This document shows, piece by piece, positions 1 through 5,793 of a stretch of DNA of 9,139 bases. The DNA comes from Fidelibacterota bacterium (GTDB lineage Bacteria > Fidelibacterota > UBA2242 > JAFGTP01), in assembly GCA_029939785.1 (NCBI GenBank), contig JAOZSG010000123.1, positions 1 through 9,139 of the forward strand. Reading direction: 5' to 3'. The notes below the pieces were generated by a model. The model saw only the letters and a list, made by a program, of their open reading frames with translations, was not told the origin of the DNA and did not search any database. Position 1 is the first letter of the stretch, and each line of letters starts with the position of its first letter. Position numbers and translations under genes: made by a program.

Positions 1-73
1 TTTTGTCCTCCATAATTTAATTAGTTCTCTTGATAAATTGACAACTTCATAAAAAGTAATTTTTGCGGTTTCA

Positions 74-1090
74 TCAAATATCCTGTTTTTTTGGTCTTAA
101 ATCTTCAATAATTTTTGCATCAACCCAAAATATATCCGGATTTCCATTTAATGGAGAATCTTTTAGCTTTGAAAAAAAATTATAATTAAGAGTATTTGGA
201 ATTTTGTCTGCTGGTAAACCTTTTGTTGCCATATAGAAGATATATTTTTGATCACGAGTAACATAGAATGACCAATTTGCTCCGGTGGGAGTATTAATTT
301 TTGAGCCTAGATTAATAGGTTCTTCCCATGTATCATCTTCATTTCTAAATACAATATAGTAATCAACACCTCCAAGTCCGTCTTTCATACCTATTGCAGG
401 TACAATAATATAACTTTCATCCGGAGATATATATGCATTGAATCTGTTTGTTCCACAGTTTACTTGTTTTGGAAGTTTTTCTACTGTTGTATACTTCCCA
501 TTTATAAATTTTGAGCGATAGATAAATTCTTCTCTTTGTCCTGGTTCTCGTCTTGTAAAATAGATTGTACCATCATTAGTAAGTGATGGAAAGAATTCAC
601 TTCCTTTTGAATTAACAGGTTCACCCAGATTATAGGGTTTGCCCCATCCATTATCAACTCTGTCAACACACCATATATCTTCATCTGTTGGTTTATCGGA
701 ACTATCATTTGGCATTGTTGATAGAAAAAACAATGTATTACCATCTTTACTTAAAGCAGGTTCGAGATGAACATATTTGGGATTTGTTGCAAATGGCAGT
801 ACTTCCGGTTTTGTCCAGACATTATTAATTTGTTTGGTAAAAAGAATTGAAGAATATGAAAAATCAGGTGTGTGAATTCCAAAATACATTTCTTTACCAT
901 CTGGTGATATAGCAACATCTCTGTTTGCCATTCCATTGGAAATTATTCCCGGTGCAAATAACTCTGGTTCCATTCCGGGTGTTGTTTGTCCCATATATGG
1001 ACCTTTTAATATTGGAAATGAGTTCTGTTTTGAACAACTAAAAAAAATAAGAAGTATTACTGCTAAAAAAATTACATTGATTATTTTCAT
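74..1090 (-). CDS. PD40 (WD40-like) beta-propeller lipoprotein
   Basis: A predicted exported lipoprotein of 338 residues; its ligand or enzymatic role is unknown. Residues 1-18 are a short basic start plus a hydrophobic stretch, ending in FFSC with Cys19 as the likely lipidated residue. Phe at -3 makes the lipobox atypical. The rest carries degenerate PD40/TolB-like blades built on the pattern SPDG...hyFhh: about residues 57-71 (SPDGKEMYFG), 108-123 (SKDGNTLFFLS), 164-178 (TNDGTIYFT), 215-230 (SPDESYIIV) and 272-287. Between blades, motifs such as DIWCVDR and DIFWVDA are typical of this family, and the protein ends normally after the last of them. The start ATG has only a weak GAG/GTGAG element upstream, but the signal peptide fixes it. 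It lies 57 bases downstream of the LpxH-type gene on the same strand, so co-transcription is possible. PD40 lipoproteins generally act as periplasmic or outer-membrane binding scaffolds; a specific role here would be a guess. Confidence 0.85.
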   Translation of the reverse strand: MKIINVIFLAVILLIFFSCSKQNSFPILKGPYMGQTTPGMEPELFAPGIISNGMANRDVAISPDGKEMYFGIHTPDFSYSSILFTKQINNVWTKPEVLPFATNPKYVHLEPALSKDGNTLFFLSTMPNDSSDKPTDEDIWCVDRVDNGWGKPYNLGEPVNSKGSEFFPSLTNDGTIYFTRREPGQREEFIYRSKFINGKYTTVEKLPKQVNCGTNRFNAYISPDESYIIVPAIGMKDGLGGVDYYIVFRNEDDTWEEPINLGSKINTPTGANWSFYVTRDQKYIFYMATKGLPADKIPNTLNYNFFSKLKDSPLNGNPDIFWVDAKIIEDLRPKKQDI

Positions 1091-1147
1091 TATTTTCTCA
1101 CTAATTTATTTGCGAAGTGGGATATTATTTGAAGATTGTTTTTAAAC

Positions 1148-1891
1148 TTATTTTTCTTTTAACCAATATTTTAAAGAAATTTTCTCACCATCATAGTAAC
1201 CATAGCTGAAATTTTCAACCCAATCGCCAATGTTCATGAAAACTTGATTGTTCTCACTAAATTCTGTTGGTAAATGATAATGACCTAATATTACAAAATC
1301 AAAACCTTTTTTAAATTTTTCTTTTGCAAAAGAAATCATGTCAGATTTAGCCTGTTTAAAATAAGCATCATTTCTGATACTGCGTTTCCTGCTGCTTTGA
1401 GATACTCTTTTTGCGAGACGAAAAGCTATTGTAGGTCCGAGTAAAGTAAATAATTTTATCATAATTTTATTTCTGATAACAAAACGAAGAAATTTATAAC
1501 CATAGTCTTTTTTTAAAATTCCATCACCATGAGCAATATAAAACTTTTTACCCTTGAACAAAACTTCTACAGGTTTGTAGTGAACTTTTGCTCCAATTTC
1601 TTTGCGAATAAAGTCATAAAGCCAATAATCATGATTTCCAACAACAATATGAATTTCGCACCCATGATCATGAATTTCCTGTAGATATCGTAAAATTTTG
1701 AAAAAATGCCGTGGAATGACATATTTATATTCAAACCAAAAGTCAAATAAATCTCCGGCAATAAATAATGTTCCACCTGAATCTTTAACTTCTTTTAAAA
1801 ATTCAACTAATAACGATTTTTTATGTTCTTCTTTTTTAGAATACCATAATTGTAAATGAACATCTGATATAAAATATATAGGTTTTCTCAT
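1148..1891 (-). CDS. lpxH: UDP-2,3-diacylglucosamine diphosphatase, LpxH-type metallophosphoesterase
   Basis: Calcineurin-like metallophosphoesterase of 247 residues. The family reaction is hydrolysis of UDP-2,3-diacylglucosamine to lipid X plus UMP, a lipid A step at the inner face of the cytoplasmic membrane. All metal-binding motifs are visible: SDVH (Asp10, His12), GDLFDFWFE (Asp47), GNHD (Asn86, His87), AHGDG (His121) and GHYH (His204, His206). The basic helical insert at about residues 135-172 (FRLAKRVSQSSRKRS) matches the lipid-binding cap of LpxH enzymes. The length is close to the usual 240-250. The motif GNHDYW, in place of the GNRDF of proteobacterial LpxH, resembles the LpxH-like branch common in Bacteroidota; a relative acting on another nucleotide-lipid or phosphoester is possible. 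There is no signal peptide, as expected for a peripheral cytoplasmic protein. The ATG has no Shine-Dalgarno sequence, and the bases just upstream are pyrimidine-rich. It heads a possible two-gene unit with the lipoprotein downstream and is divergent from buk. Confidence 0.85.
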   Translation of the reverse strand: MRKPIYFISDVHLQLWYSKKEEHKKSLLVEFLKEVKDSGGTLFIAGDLFDFWFEYKYVIPRHFFKILRYLQEIHDHGCEIHIVVGNHDYWLYDFIRKEIGAKVHYKPVEVLFKGKKFYIAHGDGILKKDYGYKFLRFVIRNKIMIKLFTLLGPTIAFRLAKRVSQSSRKRSIRNDAYFKQAKSDMISFAKEKFKKGFDFVILGHYHLPTEFSENNQVFMNIGDWVENFSYGYYDGEKISLKYWLKEK

Positions 1892-1956
1892 AGGAGCGAA
1901 TTTAAGGGGAAATAATTAAAATATAAAATATAAAATTGATGAAATTGGAAAAAATT

Positions 1957-1993
1957 AATACTCGTTCTAAAATAGGCTTTGAGAACGAGTGTT
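1957..1993. repeat. Palindromic element, likely dispersed intergenic repeat (CTCGTTC/GAACGAG type)
   Basis: Two perfect 9-base arms, ACTCGTTCT at 1960-1968 and AGAACGAGT at 1982-1990, flank a 13-base loop. The stem extends outward by a T-G wobble and two A-T pairs (1957-1959 with 1991-1993). Inside the loop AAA and TTT (1970-1972 with 1978-1980) can pair after one mismatch, leaving a five-base TAGGC tip. The arms resemble the CTCGTTCC...GGAACGAG palindromes that I recall scattered between genes in many bacterial genomes. On the minus strand the stem is followed by ATTAATTTTTT, so a weak terminator or leader hairpin ahead of lpxH is an alternative. On the plus strand no T-run follows. The hairpin is certain; the family assignment is from memory. 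Confidence 0.65.
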
Positions 1994-2232
1994 TATGAAT
2001 ATAAATATTTTCAACGGTCTCTGCGGTTAATTTTTAACTTTTTATGAATTTATCATCTGATAACTTTTTATAAATTAGTGTCTATTATATTTCCCAAAAA
2101 TGAAAAAAGAAATATATTATTACATTGCATAATAGAAATATCTTATTGACGGTAGAATAAAAAATTAGATCCAATTTAATATTATTGGAATAAAGATTGC
2201 TATTGCTTTTGATGTTTCTTAAAAAAACAATA

Positions 2233-2240
2233 AAAGGAGA
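2233..2240 (+). promoter_or_regulatory. Ribosome binding site of buk
   Basis: AAAGGAGA lies five bases before the TTG start of butyrate kinase. It is a near-perfect Shine-Dalgarno match at good spacing. It decides the start: there is no ATG near the beginning of the conserved protein, and the reading from this TTG gives the expected short N-terminus before the NPGSTSTK motif. Confidence 0.8.
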
Positions 2241-2245
2241 GTAAA

Positions 2246-3319
2246 TTGAGCTGTGAAGTAGTATTAGCAATTAATCCGGGTTCAACTTCAACAAAAATCG
2301 GTATTTTCAATCGTAAAGGTAAAGTTTTTGTAAAAAGTATTGATCATTCAGGTACAAAAATAGCAGATATGCATTCTATTCGTGATCAACTTCCAATGAG
2401 ATTAAAGATTATAAATGAAGTCTGTGATAATGTCCTAAATGAACACAAACTTGTAGCTATCGTCGGACGTGGTGGTTTACTCGGTCCTATAAAAAGTGGT
2501 ATATATAGTGTAAACGAAGATATTATGGATATTACAATAAACTGCAGATATGCTTCACATGCCAGCAATTTAGGTGCGTCATTAGCCTTTAACCTTGCTG
2601 AAAAATATAAGGTACCTTCATATATTGTAGATCCTGTTACTGTTGATGAAATGATTCCGGAAGCACGAATTTCAGGAATTCCTGAGATTGAAAGACGAAG
2701 TAGATTACATGCATTAAATATTAATGCATGTGTAAGAAAAGCAGCACAAAAACTTGGAAAAGAAGTAAGCGAATTAAAGTTTGTTATTGCACACATGGGT
2801 GGTGGAATATCAGTAGCAGCAATTGATAAAGGTAGAATCATTGATTGCAATGATGCATTAATGGGTATGGGACCGTTTTCTCCTGAAAGAGCCGGAGCAG
2901 TTCCTTTAGAGGGATTGATCGATCTGGCACAAACAATGTCATCAAAAGAATTAAAAATTAAACTTACTAAAAACAGTGGTGTAAAGTCATATTTAGGTAC
3001 AAGTAATATGAAAGATGTATCAAAAATGATAAGAAACGGCGATAAAAAAGCAACTGCAATTTGTGATGCTATGACTTACCAAATCGGTAAAGAAATTGGA
3101 GCTATGGCAACAACATTAATGGGCGATGTTGATGCTATTATTTATACCGGTGGAATTGCTTATGAAGATATCACAATAGAAAAAATCCATCAAAGAGTAA
3201 AATTTATCGCTGATAAAATTGTTTTTCCGGGTGAGAATGAATTAGAATCACTCGCAGAAGGTGGTTTTCGGGCAATTGATAAATTACAGGAAGTAATTAC
3301 ATATAAAAGAACAATATAA
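2246..3319 (+). CDS. buk: Butyrate kinase (acetate/butyrate kinase family)
   Basis: Cytoplasmic kinase of the ASKHA fold, 357 residues, the usual length for Buk. It transfers phosphate between butyryl-phosphate and ADP, giving butyrate and ATP in the fermentative direction. Visible signatures are the N-terminal phosphate loop INPGSTSTKIG (residues 9-19), VGRGG (73-77), the substrate-site region around RYASHASNLG (101-110), VDPVTVDE (128-135), the second phosphate motif IAHMGGGISVAA (181-192), MGPFSPERAGAVP (208-220) and the adenosine-side motif IYTGGIAYE (299-307). No key motif is missing. The start is TTG, supported by a strong Shine-Dalgarno sequence. Phosphate butyryltransferase follows after 12 bases, so the two are surely one operon. 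Family members also act on isobutyrate, isovalerate and related branched acids, so the in vivo substrate cannot be fixed from sequence. No other butyrate-pathway genes are in the window. Confidence 0.95.
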   Translation: MSCEVVLAINPGSTSTKIGIFNRKGKVFVKSIDHSGTKIADMHSIRDQLPMRLKIINEVCDNVLNEHKLVAIVGRGGLLGPIKSGIYSVNEDIMDITINCRYASHASNLGASLAFNLAEKYKVPSYIVDPVTVDEMIPEARISGIPEIERRSRLHALNINACVRKAAQKLGKEVSELKFVIAHMGGGISVAAIDKGRIIDCNDALMGMGPFSPERAGAVPLEGLIDLAQTMSSKELKIKLTKNSGVKSYLGTSNMKDVSKMIRNGDKKATAICDAMTYQIGKEIGAMATTLMGDVDAIIYTGGIAYEDITIEKIHQRVKFIADKIVFPGENELESLAEGGFRAIDKLQEVITYKRTI

Positions 3320-3321
3320 AA

Positions 3322-3327
3322 TGAGGT
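3322..3327 (+). promoter_or_regulatory. Ribosome binding site of ptb
   Basis: TGAGGT sits four bases before the ATG of phosphate butyryltransferase, inside the 12-base gap after the buk stop codon. It is shorter and closer than the buk site. With so small a gap, translation is probably coupled to buk. Confidence 0.5.
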
Positions 3328-3331
3328 TAAA

Positions 3332-4240
3332 ATGTTAAAAAATTACCAGGACATAAAAGAAAAAGTCATAAACATAAAAGAATTAAAAAAAATTGTAATA
3401 GCAAATCCTGATTCTTTCAGTGTGATTCGTGCATTAAAAGAGGTTGAGAAATATAATATTGCAGAAGGATTGTACGTTGGTAATGCCGAAAATATTAAGT
3501 CCATTGCAAAAGACATGGATTTTGAAATTGATGATTCCAGAATATATAATGTTACAGATGAAAAAGCGATTGCAAAAAAATCGATAGAATTAATAAGATC
3601 CGGACAAGGCGATGTCTTAATGAAAGGCATGGTATCTACCCCTGTATTAATGAAAGCAGTTCTTGATAAAGAAAACGGACTTCGTACAGGTGAAGTTCTC
3701 TCACATGTAGCTGTTGCAAGTATTCCAACTTATCATAAAATGTTGATTTTTAGTGATGGTGGTATAAATATAAATCCTGATTTAAAAACCAAAGAATCAA
3801 TCATACGCTCAATTATTCAAATGACCAAAGCATTGGAAATTGAAACACCTAAGATAGGTTGTCTCTGCCCAATTGAAAAAGTCAATCCTAAGATACAGGA
3901 AACTGTTGATGCTGACCAATTACAAAAAATGGCAGAGACAGGAATATTTGGTGATGTAATAATAGAAGGACCAATCGCAATGGATGTTGCTCTTTCTTCT
4001 AAAGCAGCAACGAAAAAGGGATTAGCAAGTAAAATTGCAGGAGATATTGATGCTTTTTTAGTTCCCAATATTTCTACCGGAAATGCTGTTATTAAAATAT
4101 TGTTGCAATTGGGAAATGCTAAAGTCGGAGGACTTGTTGTTGGTGCCAGAGTACCGATTATTTTATTATCAAGATCGGATTCAGCAGAAGAAAAACTAAA
4201 CTCAATAGCTTTATCAATTTTAGTTAGTTTGAATTTATAA
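3332..4240 (+). CDS. ptb: Phosphate butyryltransferase
   Basis: Cytoplasmic phosphotransacylase of the PTA/PTB (isocitrate dehydrogenase-like) fold, 302 residues, matching the family's usual length of about 300. It converts butyryl-CoA plus phosphate to butyryl-phosphate plus CoA, supplying the substrate of Buk. Recognisable segments are ALKEVEKYNIAEGLYVG near the N-terminus (35-50), GDVLMKGMVSTPVLMKAVL (93-111), LSHVAV (123-128), SDGGININP (141-149), CPIEKVNPKIQET (179-191), IIEGPIAMDVA (210-220), LVPNISTGN (243-251) and the C-terminal LLSRSDSAEEKLNSIALS (278-295). A broader specificity for branched or medium short-chain acyl-CoA is possible, and a phosphate acetyltransferase is less likely given the neighbouring buk. 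The gene ends in AAT-TTA-TAA, where the final TTA codon is the complement of the stop codon of the convergent kinase gene, so the two genes overlap by six bases. Confidence 0.94.
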   Translation: MLKNYQDIKEKVINIKELKKIVIANPDSFSVIRALKEVEKYNIAEGLYVGNAENIKSIAKDMDFEIDDSRIYNVTDEKAIAKKSIELIRSGQGDVLMKGMVSTPVLMKAVLDKENGLRTGEVLSHVAVASIPTYHKMLIFSDGGININPDLKTKESIIRSIIQMTKALEIETPKIGCLCPIEKVNPKIQETVDADQLQKMAETGIFGDVIIEGPIAMDVALSSKAATKKGLASKIAGDIDAFLVPNISTGNAVIKILLQLGNAKVGGLVVGARVPIILLSRSDSAEEKLNSIALSILVSLNL

Positions 4241-5776
4241 ACTCGACTGATTTAATTGTGTAAAAAATTCTATCAAAAAACTGGAGCCTTCACTTGAAGT
4301 CTCAAAAGATAATGTTCCATCTATTTGTCGTGTTAAAGTTTTCACCAGATTTAAACCCATTGAATTAGTATTTTCGAAATCAAAGTTTTCAGTAAAACCT
4401 TGTCCATTGTCCTTAAAATGTAAGATGGCGTAATCATCAGATTTCTTTTTTAGTGTGATAAAAATCAAGCCGGATTTATTTTTCTTAAAGGCATATTTTA
4501 AGGCATTAGAAAACAATTCATTAAGTATTATTCCCAAAGGGATGCTTGAATCCAAACTAACAAAAATTTCATCCATATCATAGATAACATCTATTTCCGA
4601 ATCTATATTATAGGAGAAAAAAACCTGGCTACATATATTTCTGATATAAAAAGTAATATTAATTTTAGAAAAATCATCTGTTTTATAAATAGATTCATGC
4701 ACAATGGCCATTGATAAGATACGATTTTTACTTTCCTGTAATATTTCCTGTATTTCTGGTATTTTTGAGTCTTTCATCTGCATATTTAAGAGACTTGATA
4801 TGATTTGTAAATTATTTTTTACCCGATGATGTACTTCTCGTAATAAGGCTTCTTTTTCTTCAAGGGATTTTTGAATTTTATTTTGGTTAATTTTTCTTTC
4901 TGTAATGTCTCTTGCTACACCCTGTGTACCAATAAAATGACTATCTCCATTATCATTTGTGTACATTCCTTCAGCATCAACAATAAAAACCGGATCAATA
5001 GGTTCATCAAATTCTGGAGACAATATTTTGGATTTAGGGAATAAACGAATTTCAAAATTTATCGTTTTTCTAACTCCCTTTCTTCTATTGTCGATGTTAT
5101 ATTTTGCATTATCTTTATCGTCAGGATGGACAAATGAGTAAATATTTTTTCCAATCAGATCTTCTGGTATATATCCGTATTCTTTAACAGAATTATTAAT
5201 ATAAGTAATTGTTCCAGATTCATTAAGACGATAAATAATATCCGGAATGGAATTTAAAATTGATGTTAAAGATTTTTCTGATTTTTCTAATATTACTTCA
5301 GTTGCTTTTCTGGATGCTATTTCTTGTTCAAGTTTTTTTGTTCTATCTTTTACCATCTGTTCCAAATTATTCTGATACTGTAAGTTCTTATTAATTAATT
5401 CAGCTTTTTCAATAGCAATTTTTATAGAATGTTCAAGAATATTTAGATCCACAATTGGTTTTAGGATGTAATCCCATGCACCAAGTCTAATAGCTTTTAT
5501 TATTTCTGAAATAATATCATTTCCAGACACAACAATCACAGGTGTTTGACGAGATTCTTTTACCACTACTGTCAATACATCAAATCCGGACATTTTAGGC
5601 ATTCGAAGATCTAACAGAATGAGATCAGGAGAATGAGTTCGAAATAATTCTATACCCTGTTCTCCATCTTCAGCTTCAATAACTGTATAATTGATATCTT
5701 CTAAAAAAGCTTTAAAACTTTCCCGGATAGGTTTTTCATCCTCGATAGTTAAAATTATTTTTTTCTCTTTTATCAT
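4235..5776 (-). CDS. REC-PAS-HisKA_2 histidine kinase (response-regulator/kinase hybrid)
   Basis: Soluble signalling protein of 513 residues from the ATG at 5776. An N-terminal receiver (residues 5-120) has the acidic pair Glu12/Asp13, phospho-acceptor Asp56 in LLDLRMP, Ser84 and Lys106. A coiled coil follows (about 123-167), then a PAS domain with C-terminal motif (about 168-295, ending GTQGVARDITERK). The dimerisation/phospho-acceptor segment is of HisKA_2 type, with the motif EVHHRVKNNLQ (His316/His317). The HATPase_c domain shows an N-box at NELFSNALKYAF, DNGQGF, and GLNLVKTL. There is no DNA-binding domain. An in-frame TTG at 5797-5795 would add seven residues and overlap the upstream TGA stop; I prefer the ATG because AAGGGA lies ten bases before it and the protein then starts directly at the receiver's first strand. 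It follows the large hybrid kinase by 17 bases, so its receiver is a natural phosphate acceptor in the same pathway (inference). It is convergent with ptb and overlaps it by six bases. Confidence 0.9.
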   Translation of the reverse strand: MIKEKKIILTIEDEKPIRESFKAFLEDINYTVIEAEDGEQGIELFRTHSPDLILLDLRMPKMSGFDVLTVVVKESRQTPVIVVSGNDIISEIIKAIRLGAWDYILKPIVDLNILEHSIKIAIEKAELINKNLQYQNNLEQMVKDRTKKLEQEIASRKATEVILEKSEKSLTSILNSIPDIIYRLNESGTITYINNSVKEYGYIPEDLIGKNIYSFVHPDDKDNAKYNIDNRRKGVRKTINFEIRLFPKSKILSPEFDEPIDPVFIVDAEGMYTNDNGDSHFIGTQGVARDITERKINQNKIQKSLEEKEALLREVHHRVKNNLQIISSLLNMQMKDSKIPEIQEILQESKNRILSMAIVHESIYKTDDFSKINITFYIRNICSQVFFSYNIDSEIDVIYDMDEIFVSLDSSIPLGIILNELFSNALKYAFKKNKSGLIFITLKKKSDDYAILHFKDNGQGFTENFDFENTNSMGLNLVKTLTRQIDGTLSFETSSEGSSFLIEFFTQLNQSSL

Positions 5777-5786
5777 AGACCATTTT

Positions 5787-5792
5787 TCCCTT
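5787..5792 (-). promoter_or_regulatory. Ribosome binding site of the REC-PAS-HisKA_2 kinase
   Basis: Read on the minus strand, AAGGGA lies ten bases before ATG 5776-5774 and just after the stop codon of the upstream kinase. It favours this ATG over the TTG at 5797, which has only a weak GAGA-like element upstream. Because the site lies directly at the upstream stop codon, termination and re-initiation are probably coupled. Confidence 0.5.
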
Positions 5793-5793
5793 A

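Larger units (their letters stand above)
1892..2245. other. Divergent intergenic region between lpxH and buk
   Basis: About 354 bases without a credible gene. Short open frames exist but have no coding character. From left to right it holds the lpxH upstream region (very AT-rich), a strong palindrome at 1957-1993, a GC-richer motif CTCTGCGGTTAA at 2019-2030, and about 200 bases of AT-rich sequence leading to the buk Shine-Dalgarno sequence. The promoters for both divergent genes must lie here or further upstream. I could not identify a convincing -35/-10 pair, nor a Bacteroidota-type TAnnTTTG element at proper spacing. A TTGACG at 2146-2151 resembles a -35 box but has no good -10 at 16-18 bases. 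No riboswitch that I recognise is present. Confidence 0.7.

Noticed and set aside
11..13. Minus-strand ATG beginning MEDK at the left edge, a possible start of the next gene
   Set aside because: Only about four codons are visible and there is no Shine-Dalgarno sequence upstream, so it cannot be supported.
55..74. Minus-strand ATG overlapping the lipoprotein stop (TGATG), a possible coupled gene
   Set aside because: The frame closes after 17 codons, too short and without recognisable features.
936..1145. Plus-strand open frame of 69 codons opposite the lipoprotein start
   Set aside because: It is antisense to the signal peptide and first blade of the lipoprotein and has no supporting features.
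2146..2170. Possible sigma-70 promoter (TTGACG and TTAGAT) for buk
   Set aside because: The spacer is only 13 bases. No -10 box occurs at the 16-18 base distance, so I do not call it.
2085..2270. Minus-strand open frame of 61 codons in the buk leader
   Set aside because: Its composition is that of translated AT-rich intergenic DNA, it has no ribosome binding site, and it runs into the start of buk in antisense.
2386..2850. Minus-strand open frame of 154 codons opposite buk
   Set aside because: It is antisense to a strongly conserved kinase gene, and its sequence reflects buk codon structure. It has no domain and no start signals.
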